A DNA stretch of 64,000 nucleotides, taken from Turritopsis dohrnii. Taxonomy: Eukaryota; Cnidaria; Hydrozoa; Anthoathecata; Oceaniidae. Made by a program: the position numbers and the translations under genes. Location of the stretch: assembly GCA_027922465.2 (NCBI GenBank), contig BQMF02000212.1:587240-651239 (forward strand). Direction: 5' to 3'. A model generated the notes under the pieces. The model saw only the letters and a list, made by a program, of their open reading frames with translations. It ran no database searches and was not told the DNA's origin. Below, piece after piece: positions 12,328-24,300 of the stretch; position 1 is the stretch's first letter; every line of letters starts with the position of its first letter.

Positions 12328-15300
12328 CTAGTCTAAAATAACATATGGTAGTATATGAAGCTCCTCACCTCTTTGTATTACCATCTCCGTCCAATTACTC
12401 CACTCATCGTCACCATTGTAGGCGCCGTTTATACCGTCAGCTTTCGATTCAGGACTAGTGTAATCTTCTGGAAGTTCCTTTCGTTTTACTGATAAATTTT
12501 CTTCTGGAATAGGTTCAAAAGTTCTTTTTTCATCACGAGGTGCATCATCAACTGGAAGCGATTGCGTCGAACCTGCATCGTGGCTATTCTCAGTTGATAG
12601 TGAATCTAATGTTTCTAACGTTTGGGGACTTTTAGATAAGTTTGAAGCAGTGCATGCAACATCGCTTGGTGTTCCAGTCTCCTGACACATGTATGTTTTG
12701 GTTATCCTGTCTTCTTGACATCGTGTATCTGTGGCTTTCATAATTCCCTTCACATGTTCATCGTGATTGTTTTTTATAGAAGGCACGTTTGAATCTCCTT
12801 TCACACCTGTTTCATTAGGCTCCTTGTTTGCCAAATCATTTTCAGTATTGGTTGCATCATGACTAGATTGTTTGTTGTTATGAATAGCAGTAGTTTGTGA
12901 GAGTAACGGGCTCGCTGCACGACCCTTTTCAGGTTCAACTTTTTGAACCTTCCCAAGAGGGCTTACAGAACTCCCCCTAATAATGTTCAATTTTGGTGAC
13001 AACCCCTGCTTGAGAAGTAACGGGGAGTCACCTGTATTAGTTCTTTTTCGTTTTAAGTTCGCTTTATTAAGATGATCAATAGTACCAGTACGAGAGTTGG
13101 GTCGGTCATTATTTTTTCTTTTCACTGCAGTGCCATTTATAGTAGGTGGTGTTCTCGGTTGTGGTGGTGTAACTGGTCTTGGTGATTCAGCTTTTAATGT
13201 CTTAAGGTGGTTGCTGATCAAAAACTGCCACTTTTTAACAAGTTTTTTGGCTCGCTTTGCCAAATCTTCATTAGTCGTTTTTTTACGCATTAAATTGATG
13301 GTTCTTCCAATTCTTGTTGTCTAAAGACAAAAACACATTTGTGAGACCACTTAGAAAAATTACACAGACTGAAATATTTCAAACCAAATATAATTAATTC
13401 TGGAAGATGTTCATTTTCTCCAGTTTATCTAATCATAAAGAATGATACAATCTAATTTTAACTTTTCTGTGTACAGTGTATTTCATACATTTATTTTAAA
13501 ACCTAGAGTATCTATTGAAACTCTACCAAGTTTTTTTTTAAAAAGGAATCATAGGCTGAGGAAGTTACATTGTTTTTCTTTTTAAAAAAATATTGGATAA
13601 GAAATTTTTTCCCTCGCATTTCCACAACACATTCTAAGCATAATAAATCCAACATTTACTGGAAGGGAAAACTTTCACATCTATAACATCGAACCCATTT
13701 GTGTCAAATGTTAAGGTTAAAAAAGGCTTGGTTGTAGGGGAATGACCACATACTTTTTTTGATGAGTTTGCTGTGATTGTGTGGTTAGCACCTTTAAAAT
13801 GCAAACACTGTCACCCATATCGAGTCCAAGTCACGTCATATCACTCCCCCGAATGTCATTCAAGAACCTCCAGATCAGCCACTAAATTTCTAGAAACATC
13901 TCCATCACAATAATTCTATTTTCTGAACACTAATTACAAAACATAGCATAATTGAAAACATCAACACCATCTTCACTTCAATATTAATAACACCTAACAG
14001 TAATAGCAGACGACATGAGCAACATCACCAGTGATTATAACAGACAAAAAGGAAAGACTAAGAAATCATGGACTTCAAATTAATAGCAGCATACAAAAGA
14101 ATACAAAATAAATCGAAACAACAACCAATGGAAACATACAAGCTCCTTGGCACAATCCTAGACACTGATGAAGAAGTCAAAAGAAGAAAGGTCCTGGCAA
14201 TAAACACAGCCAACAAACTGAAATACATTTTTCACAAGAGGAAGCTCACAACAGCAAGGAAACTGAAAGCCGTTGAAACGTACATCAGTCAGTCCTATCT
14301 TCCGATGCAACTCGGAAACGTGGACTCTGAATACAGGGTTTGACAAATTTCTACAGCATTCGTAGGTTGACGTACATAATATATTTTTTCACGTACGGCA
14401 AAAAATTTTTAACGTATATATTTCAAATCGAAATTTGTATGTCTTATGAAAATACATTAATGCAACAAAAAGTTTATTATCAATGTTTTATTATTCAGTT
14501 TTACGTTCTTTATTATTATTGTTACTATTATTATTGTTTCGCTTTTGTAGAATTTCAACTACTTTATCGACAGGTTGAAAAAGTTTGATTTACGGTGGCA
14601 ATTAGTTGGTGTAAATAGGGTCTAATGTAAAACACCAGCAAATTAATTTACTAAAAGACAAAAAAATTATACATGCCGTGAGCTGTGTTAACATACGTTT
14701 TTTTATAAGAGCTTGAAAAAACAGAAGAAAAAAATGTAGAAAAAAGCATGAGTTTCTTCGAAAAAGAAAATGTTTTTAATTATAATTTCATGAAATGAAA
14801 AATGAATTCAAACAAATAACTAAGGTAAGGTAATAAGGAGGTCTGAACTGAGACTTCACAAGAATAGCATGTCTATATTACTTTTTCTTCAAATTTTGAC
14901 ATCAGTGATTAAATATTTTTATTTTATCATCGCTCCTGTTTAATGCAGCAGTCGCTCGTTTTTTTTTAGTAAAAAAAATGCAGGTTGAGCTCCTTCGCCA
15001 TGATGATGATTTGTTTTTCATTTGATTTCACAAACATGTTTTATCAATTATACGATGTCACAAAAGAATGAGTGTGCATCGCGTCACTCTTCTCCACTAA
15101 AGTAACGATTATAATGATAATGTTTGTCATGTTTTGTTTTTTTTTGTAACGACGAAGAGCAAACAATTTTCCTTGCAATACATTAACATCTACTTTGTTC
15201 GATGAATTCATTGAATATTGTTAGGAGTAATGTAATGACTTTAGTGTACTGAAAGAAAATGCCATTCATTTTATTCCCGTACAAAACAAGTAAAAAAAAA

Positions 15301-18300
15301 TGTACGTGACCTAATATTTTATAAAATTCACGTACGAAAAAATCGCCAGTTGGCGTTCGTGCAAGAACAAGTAATGTTTTTCCATCGTACGTTGACATCG
15401 AAAAAGTCCTAATATTTGTACGTCACGTACACGATTTTTCAACCCCTGTGAATAAGTCAACTGAAGACACAATCAATGCCTTCCAACATAAAATAGTTGG
15501 AAAGTACGTGCTCAATGAGAAATGGCCAGAGAAAATAACAAATGAAAGCCTGCATGAATCAACAAAAGTCACAGGATGGAGAAAACAATGTCACTGGATA
15601 ACGAAATCGTTTGGAAAGATAGCAAGAACGGAAGAAGAAACACCAGTTAGTAAGTAGTAATAGTAAAGCTCTAAAGTTTGTAACACTTGCATTTAAAAAA
15701 ATCGTTTACAAGTTTTGAAAAGAAGAACAGACATGGGAGATGATGGTTGTTATGCAAATTTGAGTTACTTCGTGATTATTTACGCATAAAGTAATATAAA
15801 ATATTAGGGATACAATATTATATCTTAAGATTGAGGTCCTCATTGGAAATAGTACTTAACATTTCAAATCAATCTCTACTTTGAAATTTGCATTCAAAAA
15901 CTAAGCATATGAGTAATTTGCCTATAACCCAACATGCAACTTTCAAACTTTTTAATGTGAAAAAATGAACATAAATTTATGGTAATGAAAATGAAGAACA
16001 AAGAAATGGACGTGCTGTAGAAAAACAGTTAACTCAGCATTTGCTTTTGATATTTTATTCTATGATTAAAAATAAATATGCATTCATATTATAAAAAAAT
16101 TGTTTTAACAAACAATCAATACCCATCAACTTTCTTCGACCCCATCATTCATGATACATTAGGAAAGATTTTGGAAAGTTGCAGAAGGGCGCAAAATGAA
16201 GGTGAGAATAACAACAAGATCGAAGAAACTGAGGTACCGGAAGTAAAGTTATTGTTCCTTCAATATCGCGGGAAGTTATCGGATCAGTTTGAGCAATCGC
16301 TACGAAAGATCAGCGCCCCTTGTAGAATTGTGTTCACTCTCAGGAAACTGAAAACCTGTTTACCATCATTGAAACCTGAAATCGAAGATCCTTACAAAAG
16401 TGGTGTCGTTTATAAAATAAGTTGTTCACGATGTAGTTCGTGCTATGTCGGCCAAACGAGCCAACATTTGGTCACCAGGATGAAGGAGCATCGAGGCAAG
16501 GGTCCAGTAAAAGCCCACTGGGGGAAATGTTACGATCGCGAGCTCTCAATGGTTGACATGGAGATTCTATGTTCAAGCACGAAATCTGTTTATCACCTAA
16601 TGACACTTGAGGCATTAATGATTAAAACTTACAAGCCCGATCTCAACACAAAGGACGAACACAAAAGCCGTGCGTTGGTAATTAAGATATAAGTTTGACT
16701 TCTGATTTCTCATTTTAACAAGTGTAGATATGTATATAAGAGTATGTGTGTGAATAATTTTATAGATGTTTTTAACTGTTTTTATCATGCTTTTAAATGA
16801 CCTGATGATGGATTAAGTAATCCGAAATATATTGTCGATAATTAATGATTACTCGTTGTTGGTATACTACTACTTCAATATTAATTCTGACCACAATGTT
16901 TTTGGCTTATAAATTGCATTCATATTCACTTACTTTCTTAAACTTTGTGAAAAAGCAAGATTCAAAGATTTTAAATCTTTTTAAAAGAGTTTTAGAAATG
17001 AAACTTTTTTCATGTTTCAAGCTTGTAAAAACATAAAGTTTTCCTTGTATAAACGCAACTTTATTTATGGCGGCTAGTCTACTTGTTTGTCTCACAAAAT
17101 GGTAGATTGAGCTGTGAGAGAGATTATTTTATTTTATGCGACATCAGTGTTAAACTATTGTATTGAGACCCTAATCGAATGCAATGTTTAGGGAAAATTA
17201 TCTCGGTAACCAACAGGGATAACTGATGTTTTTCAGGGTCCACCATATTGGCGATGGGGTGACGAAAATATTTGGGCAGATTATTTGGGGACAGGGCTCT
17301 ACGACATCAAAATGTTTGATCAACGATATCTCTGAAACTGTGCGTCATAGACATACAATAATATACTTTCTTGCTCAGAATTTCAAGCTCTACAAGATGA
17401 TAACACTTTTCATTGTCAATTCCTTAACTTCATTTTTCGTGAACTCTTTGGGAGGTGACACAACACAGGCTGAACATGGGCGGCTAGTATATACTAATAA
17501 TGTAATCATATCAAGTCGTTTGCTGTTTACAGAATTTAGCGAAAATTTTATCATCATATTCAATTTAGATCTGAAACGAGTGAACCGGCGAAAAAGAAAG
17601 TTAAAAGAATATGGACTGATGAGTAGGTGACAAGTTTGATCAACGAGTGGGAAAGCGACAAAGTATTATTCAACGTGCCCCTTACATTTCATCTTACAGT
17701 TGAAAGAGCGAAGGCATTAGATCGAGTGGGAATAAAACTTTAAGATAAGTGGGGAATAGTAATTTCAGCAGGCCAGATTAACGATAAGTTAAGTTACTTA
17801 AGAACATACTACTGTAAATCCTCCAATAAAGAAGGGGCGCTTATTAGAAATATTACATTTTCAGCAGAAAGGGAACAAGGAACAAGGAAGAAACAAACGA
17901 TTTAGAAATAACGTATCACATACACGTTTTTTTTTATATAAGAAACACACTTTTTGAGTTCAGCTTCAATGTTTCTTAATATTTTCATATTTTCAGCCTA
18001 GAATGTTTCTTAAATGTTTCTTAACAACAGTTCAGTTAAAACTATAGAAAACTCTTTTTTGGCACTCACTTTAGTGACATTTAGAGACAGTTTAACAGTT
18101 TGTAGCACTTTGTTTTTAAAAATATTTCGTTCATCAAGATTTCAGCCTGACCATGTTTCTTAAATGTTTCTTAATTTTTACCAAATTTGAGCTTCATGTT
18201 TCTTATATAAATGTTTCTTATATAAAAAAAAACGTGTATAACATATATTGTTTTTTCAAATATTTTGTCATCATACAAAGTATGGAAATTTGCGATAAAT

Positions 18301-21300
18301 TTTTTTTTCTTGTGATGAACTTCAAGAGTCTTAAATTTGTCCTTTCGCTTGCTTAACTCAAATTTTCAGTCAAAATATGAAACCTGCTCTGCGATGCACG
18401 GTAGTCGAATGGATTATAAATGCATGGCAAAAACTTTCAAAGGCTCTCATAATTGATTCATTTAAGGGTTGTGCACTTAACCTCAAAACAGACGGCAGCG
18501 AGGATGGCAAAATTCATTGCTTCAAAGAGAAGAAGCCATGTGAAGCAGGCGCAGAACTTTTAAAGGACCAAACAATGTTGCTAAACGATCCTCTCAACGA
18601 AATGGATGCAAACCCGCTCGAAGATCCTACCGATTCCAATATTGAAGATGCCAGGGGTTGACAAATTTCAACAGCATTCGTACGTTGACGTACAAAATAT
18701 ATTTTTTTCACGTACGGCAAAAATTTTTTAACATACATGTTTCAAATCAAAATATGTACGTCTTATAAATAATACATTAATGCAACAAAAAGTTTATTAT
18801 CAATGTTTTATTATTCAGTTTTACGTTCTTTCACTTTTGTAGGATTTCAACTATTTTATTGACAGGTTGAAGAAGTTTGATTTTAAGGTGGTAGTTAGTT
18901 GGTGTAAATGGTACAAGGCAAATTGCTCCCGAAAAATCCCCCACCGGAAAATTCCCCCCTATCATTTTAGAATTATAAAAAATTAAAACTTTTTTATACA
19001 TTTTCTTCATTTCACGGGAAATAATAGATCGAGTAAGCACACACACACTAAATAATAATCACCTTGGCATATTTCAGCCCTTGTCACAAGAATTGGTAAT
19101 TTCATGAAACGAAAAATGAATTCGAACAAATAACTGTGTATGGGAATAAGAACTGAGCTTTGCTAACAAGAATAACATGTCTATTTTCAAGTACTTTTTC
19201 TTCAAATTTTGGTATTGATATCACTGATTAAATATTTTACTTTTATTTAATCATCTCCCCTGTTTAATGCACCAGTCGCTCCTTTTTTTTAATGCAGGTT
19301 GAGGTGCTTTGCCATGAGGATGATTTGTCTTTCATTCGATTTCACAAACATGTTTTACCAATATACAATGCCACAAAAGATTGAGCACGCATCACGTCGC
19401 TTTTTTCCACTAAATTAACGATAATATAATGATAATGTTTTTTGTCATGTTTTTTTTAACGGCGAAGAGCAAACAATTTTCCTTGCAATACATTAACATC
19501 TACTTTGTTCGATGAATTCATTGAATATTGTTAGGAGTAATGTAATGACTTCCAGTGTACTGAAAGAAAATGTCATTCATTTTATTCCAGTACAAAACAA
19601 GTAAAAACTAATGTACGCGACCTAGTATTTTCTAAAATTCACGTACAAAATAATGTTTAGTTGGCGTTCGTGCATGAACAAGTAATGTTTTTTCATTGTA
19701 CGTTGACATCGAAAAAGTCCTAATATTTGTACGTCACGTACACGATTTGTCAACCCCTGAGATGCCAATGTTTGTTTTAATCTTCTTGATGAGGACGCTG
19801 AAGATGACGATTTTGTTGACGTTGATTTGTAATTTTCTCATTATAAAAAAAGATTAAATTCAGAAAAGAATATCACACTGCAATTTTTTAATAAACGCCT
19901 CTCTAATAGACGCCCCCTTCAGATCTGAAAAATAAAATAAACACCCTGGGCGTTTATTAGAGGATTTACGGTATGCCGCACAGAGTCGACTCTTGGGAAA
20001 CTCTAAAAACGGCACAAGTATCGATGAAGGTTTGTTTCTGCAGGCTTTTCATTAAGACATGATCGATCGCTCTTGCACTTGGTAGAGAGCTCGTAAAAAG
20101 ATTTTGGCGATCAATTAATCAATAATTTTTGATACCGGGTAGAAAGAAAAAAATATTCAAAAGATAGTTTTAATTCAATTAATAAAATTCAATGAGTTAC
20201 AGATATCTTTTTTTTATTTCTTCTTGCTTAATACACCTGTTAAAGGATCAGATTATGTGATAAACATTTTGTAATAAAGATACTTAAAAACTTTTCAATT
20301 TTTCTTCTGTGGCAAAAACAAGTTAGCCAATGAAAAACGTTATTTAAAATTGCACTGGTAACAAGGTTGCTTTGTTTTCTTGAGACTATGCTAAGAAGAG
20401 AATGAAAAAGAAGAATAAGAAAAAAAGTTATAAATAATTAATTTTTTGTTTAAAATGTTAATAATCAAATGTAATGCGTCAATTATTGGCATCATTTTTA
20501 AGATGCGCGCGGGCGACGATAAACAAAGGATTAATTAGAGGCAGCGTTATAAAGCTATATTTTTTATTTCCTATGTTGCTTCTTCTTTCTTTCAAAGAAT
20601 GTATGGGAGTCTAAAAGCAATGACTTGCCAAATTGTTAGTCTTGTACGAGAATACTTGTTACCAGGGTCGAACTGGGACTTTCATGGTGCAAAGAGTGTT
20701 TTTTTTTTAAAAAAATTAGTCACTCACAATAAGGTTTAAAACCAGTAATGTGTATTGAGGTACAAGGAGGAAAGGTGACGATGGACATTACATTTAAAGT
20801 GTTGAAGATTATAATGAGAAGGTAAAACAGACTGGGGTAAAGAATTCCAGAGAGTGGAGGAGCGAGGAATGAAACTTTGTTGGTAAAAATTTTTTGATGA
20901 TTTTGGGATGCTGACAGTGATCATGGCAATTAGATGAATATCTTGTGTTTCGCTTGAAAGTTTTTAATGCAGGGATGAGAGAAGAGAGCTCAGTTGAACA
21001 TTTTCCGCAAAAGTATTTATAAAAGAAGCAAAGAGAGGCCACAGATCTGCGATGGGAGAGTGTGTCAAGTTTACTTGCAAGTTCATCACCTACAGCATTA
21101 CAGATTCCTTTCTGGATACTATCTTAAAGATTTGGAGAATCAGAGGGTGCACCACTCCAGATATGGCAACAATACTCAATATAAGGTCGAATAGTAGATT
21201 TATAGAGGTAAAGAATGGCATCAGGGCTGAGGTAAGCTCTTGCACGAAGAAGGGAACCCACCTTCATTGAGGCTGACTTAGCGATTGCCTCAATGTAGGA

Positions 21301-24300
21301 GCGCCAGGAGAAGTCCTGTGAAAAAGTGATGCCGAGGAGACGAAAGGAGTTGTTTTCCTCCAACTGGGTGCCATTCATGGAAACTGACGGTAAAAAGGGA
21401 TCTTTAGTATGATTTACAGATAGAAGTTTAGTTTTTGTGGAATTGAATGTGAACAGCCATTTCTCTCCCCACTCAACTATAGATTGCAGATCAAACTCAA
21501 TTTCACCTGCCATTTCTACCTGGCTGAACAAATCTGATTTTGGAATACAGGAATAGATGGTTGAATCATCAGCATAGATGGCAAGCTTGGAAATAATGTC
21601 ATCAGGCAGATCATTGATGAAAAGAAGAAAAAGGGTTGGCCCAAGGACAGAACCTTGGGGAACACCTGCATTGATGGAATGTGTCGGATGATGATTGCCC
21701 GTCTAAAACAACCTTAAGCCTACGATTACCAAGGAAGGATCATTGGGATCTCATAAAGGAGACCCTTCATAAAAAAATCTTAATGTTCTTATCGGTTATT
21801 ATCTTGAGTAAAAAACGAACACCAGTCTGACTGAAACTAGTGGTATATTACCGAACTTTTCGTCTTCGAGGAATGGGGGTAGTGGCGAAAGGAAAGTCAG
21901 TCAGAACCCCTAGGATTCTACATTATTATTGTTCAGAGTGGCTCTGCCTACTTTCCTAGTACAAGCAAATCGGCTGATTCCGTTATGGAAGTAGGTAGAG
22001 GAAGTTTGGAACTTTCTAAGGGTGCCGAACATAATTTTTGTACTTGTCTGAATGTTTGAAAATACCTGAGTATTTCTCATTTTTGACTAGGAGTGTTTAT
22101 AGCCAAATTTAAAAATTGCGCCCATCAAAATTGATTAACGAGGGCGATTTGCCTAAAGTTTTCGCATGCGATATTTTATTTACTAAATCTTTTCTTCAAT
22201 CTTGTTGCTTTTTATTCCGTGAAAAGCCTGTTTCTGGTCGGAAATTTTACAACTCACTAAACCCTTTGAATGACAATGTTGTTCTGAGTTCAACACGTAG
22301 CAACTTGGAAGAAGAATATGAAGTCATGAATGAAGTAGGTTCTGCACATTCTGAAGTAAATCCTCCATCTTCGAAAAAAAGGACAAACAGTTGGCCAAAA
22401 ATCGAAAGGGTTATGTTTACGGCATTAGAAAGACTGAAATAGTACAAATTTTACAAGAATCTTTACATGTACAGAGCAAAGAAAGATACTCTGCTCTGGA
22501 CCCAAGTGCTTTTGAAACAGCAATGCTCTACCATCAGACTTAAATGTTTCTTTTCCATCTCAAGTTAGAACATGACATTGACATGGTTATAAGTACGAAA
22601 ACAATACAAACAAAAAAATTCAAAAAAAAGTCTCACAGCACAAGATGGATACATTTAATAAGATTAAAGAATACATTAACTAGAAGCCTTAAGGCTTGAA
22701 CAATTTCCACATCAGTCCAAGAAAAAATTGCTTTAGGCTAATTTTCAAGATATCTGAATGACTTTATCCATTTTTTTTGTTGGAAATTCTCATATGAGAA
22801 TAGATCTCAATTACCAAAATATGACTTATTGTTCATATGGAGAATAAAATGAACGGAAATCATTAGGAAAAAAGAAGCTGTATGGATTGATGACATTTGT
22901 GTTCTGGCCTCAACACTATTATTATGTCTATTACTTGTATAAAAATTGAAGACTTGGTCTATTTATGGCAGGGGTTGATTTAGGTCAATCTCGACATCGG
23001 TATACCAATTTTGGGGATAAAATTGTGCAAAAAATAATACAGAAATACTATAGAACGTTTCTTTTGCTTATTTCTTAATAATCTAATGAAAACATAACAG
23101 GCCATTCTCTCTGAAAACATCAATATTCCTCAGTCAGTGTCCATTTGTTTTCGTTAACCATCACGAAAAATAATAAGATGTTTCAAAGCATGATCTTAAC
23201 AAAAATATATGTTGGGAATCTCTTTTACTCTCCACTGCTATCAGCTATTGCCCTGAGATGTTTGCAATCAGCAAACAGTGTGCAATCACAGCGGAAAGAA
23301 TTGCTATTTTAACTTATTTACTTATTTGCTTGGCAAATATATTGATTGATACTACATACATTTCCATATTTCCCAAGAACACCACCTCTAAGAACTTGCT
23401 CTTAGAAACATAAATGGTGATTTGGCAAACCTATCGGACTTGATTGACAGGTATTTAATGAAATGCAATCCAAAGGCTGCATTGCTGCAGCAAGGGTGAC
23501 TTAGTACATGATTCACTAAGATTTCACCAATAGAAGTTGGGGAACATGCACTCAAATTAAAGACATTTCAAATGATTAGAATTTTAACTTTTCAGTGTCA
23601 GGAGTGATTTTAGTACTTAAAGTTTTGTACATGCCATTTTAACAATGAGGTGGTAATTAATTAAATACTTAATATTGAGTTTGACGGTGTCTTTTTTTAG
23701 TTGAAGTTTGTGTATGATACAACACAAGTAATGAATAACTGCACTTGTTAAAGTTAACATTTCTCAAAATACCCAAAAGATCGATATTGCAAACATCAAA
23801 CTTGCACTATTCATGAAAACATTATCAACCGCTTACTTATTCTGACATCATTGATGCGCTTTTATAAACTGTGGGAACACTTACTAAACTGGACGAAACA
23901 GAAGGATTACATACCTAGTTCACAAAATGTGCTTACTGACACTAAGCAAATTGATAACTTGTAACCTTTATGGATTTTCTTAAAACTCTGAAAAAATAGG
24001 GTCTATCCATACTGTGTCGGGAAGAAATATGTGCATGTGCGGCGATTCGCTCATGCCAAGAGGAGGACGCTTGCGATCCAAAAAGTTATTACTGCCTCAT
24101 TTTTTTGCCTTCCCAGAGACAAGATAAGATAAAAAAACATTTCTTTAACTGAAAATTTATAAAGAAAACCACCTGCATTGATCCGAATGATACTTTTGTA
24201 AAAAGAAAATGAAAAAGTAAGAAAATGGCCCACCTGACTTACTCGATAGTAGGCGTGTTTGTTTACATTGTTTTACATCATTATACATAAGGCCATAGTT

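Larger units (their letters stand above)
17812..19971 (+). mobile_element. pogo/Tigger-like transposon, TA duplication, internally deleted
   Basis: Inverted ends CTGTAAATCCTCCAATAAA and CCGTAAATCCTCTAATAAA (other strand) with TA on both sides (17810-17811, 19972-19973). It contains the C-terminal part of a pogo-type transposase, and two other elements have inserted (17923-18236 and 18652-19759). The 5' part of the transposase is absent. A related TIR type (CTGTAAATGACCGATTAAG) is used by the element at 40661-41122. Confidence 0.82.
17575..20050 (+). pseudogene. MADF/SANT-like domain pseudogene split by a pogo-like element
   Basis: In one frame from about 17587: KKKVKRIWTDE, a TAG stop, then VTSLINEWESDKVLFNV, a second stop, and QINDKLSYLRTYY. 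This is the pattern of MADF/Myb-SANT-like DNA-binding domains. Reading is interrupted at TA 17810-17811 by the 17812-19971 transposon. It continues after 19972 with AAQSRLLGNSKNGTSIDEG in the same frame once one TA is removed. At least two stops make it non-functional. It may come from a host gene or from a Harbinger-type SANT protein. Confidence 0.65.

Noticed and set aside
17226..17630. 134-residue open frame on +
   Set aside because: Frame differs from the MADF-like reading at its end and has no motif of its own.
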